Assembly (NCBI RefSeq): GCF_033406955.1
Contig: NZ_CP137734.1
Coordinates: 8,184,001 to 8,248,000 of the forward strand
From: Streptomyces violaceoruber
GTDB taxonomy: Bacteria > Actinomycetota > Actinomycetes > Streptomycetales > Streptomycetaceae
Direction: 5' to 3'
Length of the DNA stretch: 64,000 bases
The translations under genes were made by a program, and so were the position numbers. Shown in pieces: positions 24,368 to 32,687 of the stretch; the first letter of the stretch is position 1, and every line of letters starts with the position of its first letter. The notes beneath the pieces were generated by a model, which ran no database searches, was not told the origin of the DNA, and saw nothing but the letters and a program-made list of their open reading frames with translations.

Positions 24368-25264
24368 ATGGGGACGGCTGGGACGAGTACCGACGCGACG
24401 GTCGGCGAGCGTCGTCAACTGATCAATGTCGCCTACCGGTTGCTCGGTTCGCTGGCCGAGGCCGAGGACGCCGTGCAGGAGGCCTACGCACGCTGGTACG
24501 CGCTGCCCCGGAGCCGGCAGGAGGAGATCGTGTCCCCGGGGGCCTGGCTGACGACCGTGACCGGCCGGGTCTGCCTGGACGCGCTCGGCTCGGCGCGGGC
24601 CCGGCGTGAACGCTACGTCGGCGCGTGGCTGCCGGATCCCCTCCCCGCCCACGCCGAGCGGGGCCCCGGCCACGGCGCCGATCCTGCCGACCAGATGGTC
24701 CTGGACGAGTCGGTGACCATGGCCTTCCTCGTCGTCCTGGAGTCGATGACGCCGGCCGAGCGGGTCGCTTTCGTCCTCCACGACGTCTTCCGCTACCCCT
24801 TCGCCGACATCGCGGGCATCCTCCGCCGGACCCCCGCGGCCTGCAAGCAGCTCGCGGCCTCGGCCCGGCGCCGGGTGCGCGGCGCGCGGGCTCCGCAGAC
24901 GCCGGCCGCGGTGCGGGCCGACGTGGTGCGGCAGGTCAAGGAGGCGTGGCAGACCAAGGACATCGCCGCTCTCGTCGACCTCCTCGACCCGGCCGCGGTC
25001 ATGACCGCCGACGGCGGCGGCATGGTCGGCACCGCCCTGCGCCCGATCGAGGGCGGTGCCCGCATCGCCCAGTACATGGCCGCCGTCGCCGACAAGGCCC
25101 CGGGACTCGAACTCCTGGAGCGCTCGGTCAACGGGGTGCCGGGCCTGGTGGCCCGGCGCGACGGCGCCGTCATGACCGTCGCGGCCTTCGACGTCGCCGA
25201 CGGCCGCGTCACCCGCATCTGGGTGGTCCGCAACCCCGAGAAGCTGGGGCCGTGGGTAGGCTGA
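24368..25264 (+). CDS. sigJ: ECF41-group RNA polymerase sigma factor (SigJ-like)
   Basis: 298 residues. Region 2 (LINVAYRLLGSLAEAEDAVQEAYARW) and region 4 (MTPAERVAFVLHDVFRYPFADIA) are classic ECF. The long C-terminal SnoaL-like extension ending in NPEKLGPW is the mark of ECF41, where this extension acts as a fused regulator instead of an anti-sigma factor. ECF41 genes usually adjoin a carboxymuconolactone decarboxylase/oxidoreductase gene; none is present here. Confidence 0.9.
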   Translation: MGTAGTSTDATVGERRQLINVAYRLLGSLAEAEDAVQEAYARWYALPRSRQEEIVSPGAWLTTVTGRVCLDALGSARARRERYVGAWLPDPLPAHAERGPGHGADPADQMVLDESVTMAFLVVLESMTPAERVAFVLHDVFRYPFADIAGILRRTPAACKQLAASARRRVRGARAPQTPAAVRADVVRQVKEAWQTKDIAALVDLLDPAAVMTADGGGMVGTALRPIEGGARIAQYMAAVADKAPGLELLERSVNGVPGLVARRDGAVMTVAAFDVADGRVTRIWVVRNPEKLGPWVG

Positions 25265-25316
25265 ACGGGATCGCGACCGGTGTGTCGCAGCAGATCTGAC
25301 AGATGTGGAGATCCGC

Positions 25317-25919
25317 ATGACCACGGCGCACGACCTGACGATCGTCTCTCTCGAGGTCCCCTCCGACTATCCGGTCGAGCGCGGCGACCTGTCACTGGCC
25401 CTGGCCGGAGCGGAACTGATCGACCTGATGGAGGCGGGGACGGTCGAGCTGGACGGCGACCTGCTGCGGCCGGTGTCGCGGGCCGCGTCCGGTGACCGGC
25501 TCCTCGACGAGGCGGCGTCGCTGCTCGGCGGGGACCCGGCCGAGTCCGTGACGGACTGGCTGTGGCGCCGGGGCGACGGCCTGGCGGCGCGGTACCTCGC
25601 GGCCGCGGGAGCGGACGAGGGCGGCCGACGGCGCCCGCGGCGGAACGCACGCGGCGGCACCGGCCGTCCGGCCCCGGCCGATCCGGCGGCCCACCGGCGC
25701 GCCACCGACCGCTGGTCCGGTGCGGACCCCGTGCTGGCGGGTCTCGCGGCCGCGGTGGGCGTCCGGCACGAGTCGGCCGACCAGGTGGCGGATCCCGAGG
25801 ACGACGGGGTCGCGACGGTGCTCGCCGCGGTGAACGACGCCGTGGTGGAACTGGCCGCGATCCGCCAGCGCCGCAGCATCGAGGAAGCGGCGTTCGACAA
25901 CATCTGGCGCGGGATGTGA
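25317..25919 (+). CDS. GPP34 (GOLPH3-like) family protein
   Basis: 200 residues. RGDLSLALAGAELIDLMEAGTVEL in the N-terminal region and the C-terminal FDNIWRGM are typical of the bacterial GOLPH3-like family, which in eukaryotes binds phosphatidylinositol 4-phosphate; bacterial function is not known. The segment about 100-135 is a low-complexity Arg/Pro/Ala linker. ATG 25317 was preferred over ATG 25305 because GTGGAG sits just ahead of it. Confidence 0.75.
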   Translation: MTTAHDLTIVSLEVPSDYPVERGDLSLALAGAELIDLMEAGTVELDGDLLRPVSRAASGDRLLDEAASLLGGDPAESVTDWLWRRGDGLAARYLAAAGADEGGRRRPRRNARGGTGRPAPADPAAHRRATDRWSGADPVLAGLAAAVGVRHESADQVADPEDDGVATVLAAVNDAVVELAAIRQRRSIEEAAFDNIWRGM

Positions 25920-25946
25920 CGACTCCGGCGGCTGGAGATCCGGAGG

Positions 25947-26330
25947 TCAAATGCGCCAGGAACGGAGCACGTCGGCGATGTCGTAGATGCTCAGCCGGGT
26001 CTCGCGGACCTTTCTGATCAGGTCGGACAGCGCCCCGTAGGGCGGGTCGATTCCCTCCCCGGACTGGTCCATGTACTGACCGGTGACGAAGGCCGCGAAG
26101 AGGCTGTTGCGGTGGGGGAGCGGTTCGAGCCGCACCACCGTGTGCAGGAGCGCGGCCGCGCGCCAGGCGCTGTCGGGGTTGGACGCGGCCAGGGTGGGCA
26201 TCCGGGTCTTGTGGCGGGCCACCGCCGCGACCAGGGCGGAGTAGTCCGTGACCGACACGTCCTCGTTGTCCAGAGCGGCGTCCTGGACGTCCAGGAGCCA
26301 GGGGACATCGATGTACAGGGGCTCGCTCAT
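25947..26330 (-). CDS. Fic/Doc-like toxin of a toxin-antitoxin pair, degenerate motif
   Basis: 127 residues beginning MSEPLYIDVPWLLDVQ. It resembles the actinobacterial Fic-family toxin-antitoxin toxin component (RLEPLPHRNSLFAAF, GEGIDPPYGALSDL, ending RSWRI). The canonical Fic/Doc HxFx(D/N)xN(K/R) catalytic loop is not intact; LPHRN takes its place. Start codon overlaps the antitoxin stop by one base (TGATG), showing coupling. Catalytic activity is therefore uncertain. Confidence 0.75.
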   Translation of the reverse strand: MSEPLYIDVPWLLDVQDAALDNEDVSVTDYSALVAAVARHKTRMPTLAASNPDSAWRAAALLHTVVRLEPLPHRNSLFAAFVTGQYMDQSGEGIDPPYGALSDLIRKVRETRLSIYDIADVLRSWRI

Positions 26331-26569
26331 CAGGCGGCGGTGACTCCCTCGCCGCGCTGGGACGGGGGGATCTCGTCCGGGAAGGCCTCGTCGAACTCGG
26401 CGCGCAGCCGGTCCGCCCACGAGACGGCCCCGGCGACGAACCGCTTGCGCTGCATCTCGCGGACGCCGAGGTCGTGCATGTACTGCTTCAGGCTCTTGCC
26501 CTCGGCTGCGGCGGCAGCGCGGACGCCTTCCATCTCTTCCTCGGTGAAGGTCACGTTCAGTGATGGCAT
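26330..26569 (-). CDS. Antitoxin of the Doc-like pair
   Basis: 79 residues, first gene of the pair. The N-terminus (MPSLNVTFTEEEMEGVRAAA) looks like a ribbon-helix-helix DNA-binding region, followed by KSLKQYMHDLGV and an acidic C-terminal tail of the sort that folds onto the toxin. Likely autoregulates through the GGTACC repeat just upstream. Confidence 0.75.
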   Translation of the reverse strand: MPSLNVTFTEEEMEGVRAAAAAEGKSLKQYMHDLGVREMQRKRFVAGAVSWADRLRAEFDEAFPDEIPPSQRGEGVTAA

Positions 26570-26577
26570 ACCGGCAT

Positions 26578-26594
26578 GGTACCTACTCGGTACC
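26578..26594. promoter_or_regulatory. Operator candidate of the toxin-antitoxin pair
   Basis: GGTACC-TACTC-GGTACC: two identical six-base palindromes separated by five bases, nine bases upstream of the antitoxin start. The arrangement fits binding of ribbon-helix-helix dimers for autorepression. Inference from position and symmetry. Confidence 0.5.
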
Positions 26595-26718
26595 TGACGC
26601 GCGACTCGCCGGACGGAAGAGGGAGGCCCGGCATGTCGCGGCCCGCCCCGCCGCGGGGGTCGGCGAGGATTCCGTCGATCGCGGTTGCGGGAGCACGGCC
26701 CGGCGGCAGGAGGCAGTG

Positions 26719-27810
26719 GTGACGATCGAGCGGGTCGGACTCGTGGTCCACGGCGGTCGCGAGGGCGCCGCCGAAGCGGCACGGGAAGTCCGGGAGTGGT
26801 GCGACGAGAACGCCGTCGCCTGCACGGACATCGACGTGTGGAGCGATACCGGGCGGCACAGCGCCCGGGAGGAGGTGGACGCGGCCGGCGACCCGGACCT
26901 CGTCGTGACCCTGGGCGGTGACGGCACCTTCCTGCGCGGCGCACGGCTGGCGGCGGAGAACGACGCCCTCATCCTGGGCGTGGACCTGGGACGAGTGGGG
27001 TTCCTGACCGAGGTGCCCGCCCCGGCGGTGCGCTCCGCCCTCGACGCCGTCCGGGACGGCGGGCTGGAGCCGGAGAGCCGCATGCTGCTCACTCTGCGTG
27101 CCTCCCGGCTCCTGGAGATCCCCGCGGAGATGGAAGCGCTCCTGCGGTACGGGCGCGGACCGCTGCTGCCGCCCCCGCGGGTGCGGACCGACTGCGAGAG
27201 CGGCGACGAGTGGGGCATCGCCCTGAACGTCACGGCCCTCAACGACGTCGTGCTCGAGAAGCTGTCGAGGGACCGGCAGATCTCCGTCGGGGTCTACATC
27301 GCGGGCCGGCTGCTCGCCTCGTACTCCGCCGACGCGCTGCTCGTCGCGACCCCGACGGGATCCACCGCCTACAGTTTCGCCGCGGGCGGCCCGGTCGTGT
27401 CGCCCCGCGCCGAAGCCCTCGTCTTCACCGCGGTGGCCCCGCACATGACGTTCGACCGCTCCGTGGTCACCGCACCGGACGAGCCCGTCGGGCTGCGGAT
27501 CCTCGAACGGTCGGGCCGGGCCGCCGTGAGCATCGACGGACAGCTGCGGGGCGTGCTCGATCCCGGTGACTGGCTCGGCGTCTACGCCGCCCCGCGCCGG
27601 CTGCGGGCGGTGCGGCTGGGGCCCATGGACTTCTACGGCCGCCTGCGCGAGCGCATGCGGCTCACCGACGCCCCGGCCGCGGTCGCCGACGGTACGCCCG
27701 CCCCGCTGTGGCCGGTGAGCACGCCACCACCGGGAGACCTCGCCCATCTGGCGCTGCCGGTGCCGGGCGCCGAAGGGGCCTCCGGTGATCTTCTCCGCGA
27801 ACAGTCGTAA
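26719..27810 (+). CDS. nadK: NAD kinase
   Basis: 363 residues from GTG 26719, preceded by AGGAGG. Makes NADP from NAD and ATP. GGDGT (66-70), NDVVLEK and TPTGSTAYSFAAGGP are the family signature motifs. Compared with housekeeping NadK (about 300 residues), it has an insertion near 125-155 and a C-terminal tail of about 50 residues. Streptomyces carry more than one NAD kinase; this isolated copy is likely the accessory paralogue. Confidence 0.88.
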   Translation: MTIERVGLVVHGGREGAAEAAREVREWCDENAVACTDIDVWSDTGRHSAREEVDAAGDPDLVVTLGGDGTFLRGARLAAENDALILGVDLGRVGFLTEVPAPAVRSALDAVRDGGLEPESRMLLTLRASRLLEIPAEMEALLRYGRGPLLPPPRVRTDCESGDEWGIALNVTALNDVVLEKLSRDRQISVGVYIAGRLLASYSADALLVATPTGSTAYSFAAGGPVVSPRAEALVFTAVAPHMTFDRSVVTAPDEPVGLRILERSGRAAVSIDGQLRGVLDPGDWLGVYAAPRRLRAVRLGPMDFYGRLRERMRLTDAPAAVADGTPAPLWPVSTPPPGDLAHLALPVPGAEGASGDLLREQS

Positions 27811-27912
27811 ACATCTGCCAACGACGTACAACCCCCGAAGGGGTGCAAAGGTCTCAACTGGTGGCTTCAGCAACACCAAGGGGAGGCCAGTCGATTCACG
27901 GATCGAGGTGCC

Positions 27913-28389
27913 ATGAAGCGTTCCATGCAAGCCGTAGGGGCGACGCTGACCGCCGTCGGGGCCATCGGGGCGGGGCTGTTGGTGACCGCCCCCGCCGCCG
28001 GCGCGGCGACCGCGGGCGCGACCGCGTCGTACAACGGGGTCTGCGGCTCCGGCTACAAGGTGGTGAACTCCATGCCGATCGGTTCCACCGGCACGGTGTA
28101 CCTCACCTACAACTCGGCCACGGGCAAGAACTGCACCGTGACCATCCGCAACACGACGGGCACACCGACGTACATGGTGGCCTACGTGCGCAACATCGAA
28201 AGCGGCGCGGACCAGTACGACGAGGGCGACTACCGGTCGTACGCCGGGCCGGTCTACGTGTCCGCGCGCGGCGCCTGCGTCGAGTGGGGCGGCGTCATCG
28301 GCAATCTGCAGGCCTGGAACTACGGCTCCAACTGCGGCGCGCTGGCCGCCAAGGCCCCGCAGAAGGACTGGTTCGCCGGCCAACGCTGA
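27913..28389 (+). CDS. SapA-like spore-associated secreted protein
   Basis: 158 residues: signal peptide (MKRSMQAVGATLTAVGAIGA... cleaved near AAGAAT) then a mature domain with YNGVCGSGYKVVNS, VYLTYNSATGKNCTVTIRN and YRSYAGPVYVSARGACVEWGG. This resembles S. coelicolor spore-associated protein SapA from memory. Four cysteines suggest two disulfides. Probably exported to the cell or spore surface. Followed by a strong terminator. Confidence 0.72.
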   Translation: MKRSMQAVGATLTAVGAIGAGLLVTAPAAGAATAGATASYNGVCGSGYKVVNSMPIGSTGTVYLTYNSATGKNCTVTIRNTTGTPTYMVAYVRNIESGADQYDEGDYRSYAGPVYVSARGACVEWGGVIGNLQAWNYGSNCGALAAKAPQKDWFAGQR

Positions 28390-28407
28390 CGCGGCGCCGG
28401 ACCGGCC

Positions 28408-28435
28408 GGGGGCTCCACCGTACGGCGGAGCCCCC
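28408..28435 (+). terminator. Rho-independent terminator after SapA-like gene
   Basis: GGGGGCTCC (28408-28416) pairs with GGAGCCCCC (28427-28435), followed by GTTTG. The loop region CCG-TAC-GG can extend the stem. It lies 18 bp after the stop codon. Confidence 0.85.
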
Positions 28436-28477
28436 GTTTGCATTTCTCCGCACCCACAGGAGCACGTCGTGAGCGAC

Positions 28478-29266
28478 TCAGGCGGGCTTGCGCCACACGG
28501 AGATGTGCTTCGCCGAGTCCGCGGTGAACGGAGCCCCGTCCCAGTCCGCGACGCGTCGCTCCAGCTCGAGTCCGGCGATCCGGGCCATCAGGTCGAGCTC
28601 CGCCGGCCAGGCGTACCGGTGCCGGGAGTTGTCCCGGCGGTAGGAGCCGTCGCCGGGGTCGCGCGTGAAGTGGTTGGAGACGAGGATCTGCTCGACCAGG
28701 TCGAAGGTGTCGAAGCCGAGGTGCCGCTCGGAGACGTCGAACGGCACCGCGACCTGCCCGGGCGGCAGGAACCGCAGCGGTGGCACACCCAGCTCGATGA
28801 CGAATCGGCCGCCGGGGCCCAGATGGCGGGCCGCGTTGCGGAAACACTCGACCTGCTCGTCCTGCGTGAGCAGGTTGGTGATGGTGTTGTACACGAGATA
28901 GACCAGGGTGAACTCGCCGGGCACCACGGTCGTGGCCATGTCCCCGAGGGTCACCGGCAGCGTCTCCTCGGCGGCCTTGCGCCGCAGGACCGCCGCCATG
29001 TGCTCGGAAAGCTCGATGCCCGCCACCGGCACGCCGCGTTCCCGCAGCGGGACGCCCACGCGCCCGGTCCCGATGGCGAACTCCAGTGCCCGGCCCTCCC
29101 CGGCGAGCTCGGCGAGGAAGTCGACGGTCGGTCCCAGAACGGCGGCGGAGCCCATCCCGCTCTCCGCCTCCTCGGCGTCGTAGCGGTCGGCGGTCTCACG
29201 GGTCCACAGCTGGCTGCTCGTCACGGGCGGCCATGTTGCCCGGCGGGAGGCGAACTGTCGAAGCAT
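28478..29266 (-). CDS. Class I SAM-dependent methyltransferase
   Basis: 262 residues. SAM motif I ALEFAIGTGRVGVPL (about 60-74), then IELSEHM and LGDMATT, with motif IV-like FTLVYLVYNTITNL. The start ATG at 29266 directly follows the stop of the MerR-HEAT gene (TAAATG), so it is the third gene of that operon. An alternative GTG lies 42 bases downstream. Substrate unknown. Confidence 0.83.
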   Translation of the reverse strand: MLRQFASRRATWPPVTSSQLWTRETADRYDAEEAESGMGSAAVLGPTVDFLAELAGEGRALEFAIGTGRVGVPLRERGVPVAGIELSEHMAAVLRRKAAEETLPVTLGDMATTVVPGEFTLVYLVYNTITNLLTQDEQVECFRNAARHLGPGGRFVIELGVPPLRFLPPGQVAVPFDVSERHLGFDTFDLVEQILVSNHFTRDPGDGSYRRDNSRHRYAWPAELDLMARIAGLELERRVADWDGAPFTADSAKHISVWRKPA

Positions 29267-30271
29267 TTACGGCTCCTCGCGCAGCCGCAGCAGATACGTC
29301 GCGGTGAGCGCGACGGCGCGCTCCTCGTCCCGGGACAGTTCCGCCAGGGCACTGGACGCCCGCGTGCCCGGGATGCCCGCAAGCGCCTGCGTCAGCCGGC
29401 CGCGCGCGGCCGCGTCGGTGGTGCCGTCGCAGAGACGGCCGACGAGCCCGGCGGCGATCCGGTCCGCCGTCGCGGGGTCGCTCGCCAGCACGCTCAGCGC
29501 GTCGGCCGCGTCGGTGTCGTTCCGTCCCGCCACGATCATGTCGACGAGCGTCGGCACCGCCTCGCCCGCCCCACGCGACCCGAGCGCCAGTGCCGCGTAC
29601 CCGCGGACCACGGCGTCGGGTCCGTCGAGGGCGTGCCGCAGCCGCGCGGTGGCCTCCACGCCGGACAGCTCGGCGAGCGCCCGCACGGCACGCGCCCGCA
29701 CCTCCGCCACCGGTGAGTCCAGCCCCCGGGCCAGCAGTGCCGCGGCGTCGTCGCCCGATCGTGCCAGCGCCCAGCGAAGGGCTCCGGCGACATTGGTGTC
29801 CGTCTCGCTCAGCACCGCGTCGACCAGGGCCTCCACCGGCACCGAGGCGTCCTGGACCGAGGAGAGGGCCGCGCGCTGGCGTGCGTCCGCGCTCTTCGAG
29901 CCCAGTGCCTGGAGGAGCGCGACGGCCTGGAGGACGTCCTCCCAGCCGGCCGGGCCCGCCGCGTCGATCCGGCGCAGCCGGGTGAGCAACTCCGTCTCCG
30001 CCGCGATCCGTTCACGTGTGCGGCGGATGAGGTCGTCCACGAGTGCGGCGGGAGCGAACCCGGGTTCGTCGAGCGCGCGGCCGATCTCGCGCAGCGACAG
30101 CCCCAGCGACCGCAGGCTCTCGATGTGGAAGATCCGCCGGATGTCCGCACGGGAGTACTCCCGGTATCCCGAGCCCGTACGTCCCGAGGGCCGCACCAGG
30201 CCGAGCGACTCGTAGTGCCTGAGCATGCGGGCACTGACCCCGGACCGTCGCGCCACCTCACCGATCAACAC
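29267..30271 (-). CDS. MerR regulator fused to HEAT repeats
   Basis: 334 residues. The N-terminal MerR winged helix (MLIGEVARRSGVSARMLRHYESLGL) and coiled-coil (to about 120) are followed by about five HEAT-like helical repeats (VRARAVRALAEL, VVRGYAALALGSRG) to the C-terminus in place of a small-ligand domain. The HEAT part probably binds a protein partner. It starts three bases after the upstream HEAT protein gene and directs an operon with a clear MerR-type operator. Confidence 0.85.
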   Translation of the reverse strand: MLIGEVARRSGVSARMLRHYESLGLVRPSGRTGSGYREYSRADIRRIFHIESLRSLGLSLREIGRALDEPGFAPAALVDDLIRRTRERIAAETELLTRLRRIDAAGPAGWEDVLQAVALLQALGSKSADARQRAALSSVQDASVPVEALVDAVLSETDTNVAGALRWALARSGDDAAALLARGLDSPVAEVRARAVRALAELSGVEATARLRHALDGPDAVVRGYAALALGSRGAGEAVPTLVDMIVAGRNDTDAADALSVLASDPATADRIAAGLVGRLCDGTTDAAARGRLTQALAGIPGTRASSALAELSRDEERAVALTATYLLRLREEP

Positions 30272-30274
30272 GTT

Positions 30275-30949
30275 CTATGGTCCCTCGTGACCGGACCCGC
30301 CGAGGGCCACGACGCGCTTCGCCTCCTCGATCGCCGCCTCGAACCCGGAGTCCGGGTCGCGCAGCAGCCGCCGCGTGGCCAGGGCGTGCGCACGCACGTG
30401 CGGGGCGGGGGCGGTCGTCGCGGCGGCCTCCAGGACCGCCCCGGCCGACTCGCCCAGCGCGACCAGCGCCCGGCTGAGACTCAGCTGCGTCTCCCGGTCG
30501 CCGCGCCCCAACTGCGGGGCCAGCGCCCGGGCCAGGGCCTGCTCCTCGCCCTCGGGGACGAGGACGACCGCGGCCCGCCAGGCGCTGCGCGCCACCTCGT
30601 CGTCGGCGTCGGACAGCGCCGCCCCGGCGACCGCCGGCCACGCCCGCCGGTCCCCGATCTTGGACAGCGTGTGCAGCGCCTGGCTGCGCGCCTGCGGGAG
30701 CTTCGAGCCCACCTCACGGACCAGCGGGGGAAGCGTCGCGGCCACCGGATGACGGGTGAGCGCCCAGGTCAGCATGTCGCGGACGAAGAACTCCGGCTCG
30801 ACCGCGGACCGTTCGACGAGCCCTTCCACGAAGCGCGGGTGCGGTGCCGTACCGACCGCGAGGGCCGCCCGCAGCCGCACGGACGCACTGGGGTCGGCCA
30901 GGCTCTCGAACGCTCGCAGGGCATCCGTGTCCTGTCTCGTCATGGTCAT
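30275..30949 (-). CDS. HEAT-repeat protein
   Basis: 224 residues from ATG 30949. Made almost entirely of HEAT helical pairs (SVRLRAALAVGTAPHPRFV, SQALHTLSKIGD, HVRAHALATRRLL). No catalytic motif. Transcribed just ahead of the MerR-HEAT regulator; the two share the repeat architecture and could form a hetero-complex. The frame extends upstream through the operator, so the shorter start is favoured. Confidence 0.78.
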   Translation of the reverse strand: MTMTRQDTDALRAFESLADPSASVRLRAALAVGTAPHPRFVEGLVERSAVEPEFFVRDMLTWALTRHPVAATLPPLVREVGSKLPQARSQALHTLSKIGDRRAWPAVAGAALSDADDEVARSAWRAAVVLVPEGEEQALARALAPQLGRGDRETQLSLSRALVALGESAGAVLEAAATTAPAPHVRAHALATRRLLRDPDSGFEAAIEEAKRVVALGGSGHEGP

Positions 30950-30978
30950 CGGGACCACCTCCTGGGCAGCAAGTGAAG

Positions 30979-31001
30979 ACCTTGTCACGGTGTCAAGGTC
31001 A
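30979..31001. promoter_or_regulatory. MerR-type operator for the HEAT/MerR/methyltransferase operon
   Basis: GACCTTG (30979-30985) and CAAGGTC (30995-31001), perfect 7-bp arms with a 9-bp spacer. Read on the minus strand this gives TTGACACC, which can act as a -35 box; MerR regulators act at such promoters with overlong spacing. It is 30 bp upstream of the HEAT gene start. It may also affect the divergent methyltransferase gene. Confidence 0.75.
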
Positions 31002-31047
31002 AACAAGTGGTGGTCGGGGTGCCTCCGCGCGGGAGAGGATGGATGCC

Positions 31048-31866
31048 ATGACGGGAGAGAGTTCCTCCATCGACAGCACCAGGCCGACCATCGCCCGGGT
31101 CTACGACTACCTGCTCGGCGGCAAGGACAACTACGCGGCGGACCGCGAGATCGGCGACGTGTTCAAACGCGACCTGCCGGGTTCGGTGGCGATCGCCTTC
31201 GCCAATCGCGCGGCGCTGACGCGGGCGGTGGGGGAGATCGTGACGAGGACCGGGGTGCGCCAGTTCATCGACCTCGGCAGCGGCCTGCCCACCGTCGACA
31301 ACGTGCACCAGGTCGCGCAACGGCGGGCGCCCGAGACCCGGGTGGTGTACGTCGACACCGATCCCCAAGTCCTCGTCCACGGGCGGGCGCTGCTGGAGGA
31401 GAACGACCGGACCCGGTTCGTGCCCGTCGATGTGCGCGACCCCGAGGGGATCCGCAGCCACCCGGACACCCGGCAGCTGATCGACTTCGACCGTCCCGTC
31501 GCCGTCATGTTCAGCGCCATCCTCCACCACGTCAACGACGACGAGGACCCCGCCGCGATCGTCCGCTACTGGCGCGGCCAAGTGCCGTCCGGGAGCCTCT
31601 TCTTCGTCAGCCACTTCCGCTCCGGGAACAACCCGGAGACGGTGGAGGCGGAGAAGGTCCTCCAGGAGACGTTCGGCCGCGGCCGGTGGCGGACGGACGC
31701 GGAGATCGAGGCCCTGCTGGACGGACTGGAGATCCTGGAGCCGGGGATAGTGCCGGCGTCCCTGTGGCGTCCCGGGGCGACCGCCGGAACGTACGACGAC
31801 GGCGGTGAACGGGAGTTGACCGTCTGGGAGCGTCTCATCGCCGCCGGGATGGCCCGCAAGCCGTAG
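31048..31866 (+). CDS. SAM-dependent methyltransferase (DUF574/PF04672 type)
   Basis: 272 residues. The start region RPTIARVYDYLLGGKDNYAADRE is diagnostic of this large actinobacterial family; QFIDLGSGLPTVDNVHQVA is the SAM-binding loop and YVDTDPQVL the ribose-binding acid. Streptomyces hold many paralogues whose substrates are unknown. ATG 31048 has GGGAGAGG at a proper distance; ATG 31039 is too close. Confidence 0.88.
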   Translation: MTGESSSIDSTRPTIARVYDYLLGGKDNYAADREIGDVFKRDLPGSVAIAFANRAALTRAVGEIVTRTGVRQFIDLGSGLPTVDNVHQVAQRRAPETRVVYVDTDPQVLVHGRALLEENDRTRFVPVDVRDPEGIRSHPDTRQLIDFDRPVAVMFSAILHHVNDDEDPAAIVRYWRGQVPSGSLFFVSHFRSGNNPETVEAEKVLQETFGRGRWRTDAEIEALLDGLEILEPGIVPASLWRPGATAGTYDDGGERELTVWERLIAAGMARKP

Positions 31867-31883
31867 AACCGGCCGCCCGGTTC
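31866..31883. terminator. Hairpin between convergent methyltransferase and HAD genes
   Basis: GAACCGG-CCGC-CCGGTTC, a perfect 7-bp stem with a 4-base loop starting at the last base of the methyltransferase stop codon and 15 bp from the HAD stop. Likely bidirectional terminator. Confidence 0.6.
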
Positions 31884-31897
31884 CCACGGCCACGTGC

Positions 31898-32590
31898 TCA
31901 GAGGCGGAGCGCGTCGGCCAGTTCGTCCAGTGCCTCGAAGCGTCCGTCGAAGTCGTCGGAGCCCGTCGGCGGATCTCCGCCGGGGCGGCGCACGTACGCG
32001 GTCCGCATGCCGCCCGCCCGGGCGCCGCGGAGGTCCCAGGCGTGGGCGGCCACCATGAGCACGCGGTCCGGCGGGCGCCCCGCGGTGTCGACGGCGAGCC
32101 GGTAGACCTCCGGCGCCGGCTTGTAGGCGCGGACGGTCTCGCCCGACAGGGCCCCGTGCCAGCGCAGCCCGGCGTACGCGGCGATCCGCGGCACGGCGGT
32201 GTGACTGGCGTTGGAGAGACCCAGCACCACCAGGCGCCGCGTCAGCCGGTCCAGTCCGGCGGCGGAGTCGCTCCAGGGCGGCAGGCGCCGGCCCGCCGCG
32301 GCCAGCCGGTCGACGGCCGCCGGATCACCGACGCCCGCACGGTCGGCCACCAGCCGAGCGGCCTCCGCGTCGATGATCCCGCTGTCGGCGTACGCGCGCC
32401 GCCCCCGCACGACGCGCCGCTGCTCCCGCTCCACGTGCCCCTGCCACAGGGCGAGCAACTCGTCGACAAACGCGTCGTCGGCCGCGGGTACCGCCTCCCG
32501 GATCCCCGCCCGAAGCCCGCGGGGCTCGTCCACCAGTGTGCCGAGGACGTCGAAGACGACGACCTCGATGCCGAGGATCCCACCAGCCAT
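31898..32590 (-). CDS. HAD superfamily hydrolase, haloacid dehalogenase type II-like
   Basis: 230 residues. HAD motif I VVVFDVLGTLVDE with nucleophile Asp near residue 13, motif II LGLSNASH, motif III Lys in RAYKPAPEVY, and a C-terminal motif IV region (VAAHAWDLRGARAGG). This pattern is that of 2-haloacid dehalogenase type II and its phosphatase relatives. Start at ATG 32590; an upstream ATG at 32638 would overlap the inverted repeat shared with the CGNR gene. Confidence 0.85.
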   Translation of the reverse strand: MAGGILGIEVVVFDVLGTLVDEPRGLRAGIREAVPAADDAFVDELLALWQGHVEREQRRVVRGRRAYADSGIIDAEAARLVADRAGVGDPAAVDRLAAAGRRLPPWSDSAAGLDRLTRRLVVLGLSNASHTAVPRIAAYAGLRWHGALSGETVRAYKPAPEVYRLAVDTAGRPPDRVLMVAAHAWDLRGARAGGMRTAYVRRPGGDPPTGSDDFDGRFEALDELADALRL

Positions 32591-32638
32591 GCCCGCCCTC
32601 ACCCCTTCTTCCGCGCTCTCGCGCCCGCTCGCCACCAC

Positions 32639-32659
32639 GTCACCACCTCAACTGGTGAC
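32639..32659. promoter_or_regulatory. Inverted repeat 1 in the HAD/CGNR divergent promoter region
   Basis: GTCACCA (32639-32645) and TGGTGAC (32653-32659), perfect 7-bp arms with a 7-bp spacer. The same GTCACC/GGTGAC half-site recurs at 32688-32708. Located between the divergent HAD hydrolase and CGNR regulator genes. Confidence 0.55.
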
Positions 32660-32687
32660 GACGGGACCCACCTTGCCGACCCTTGCC

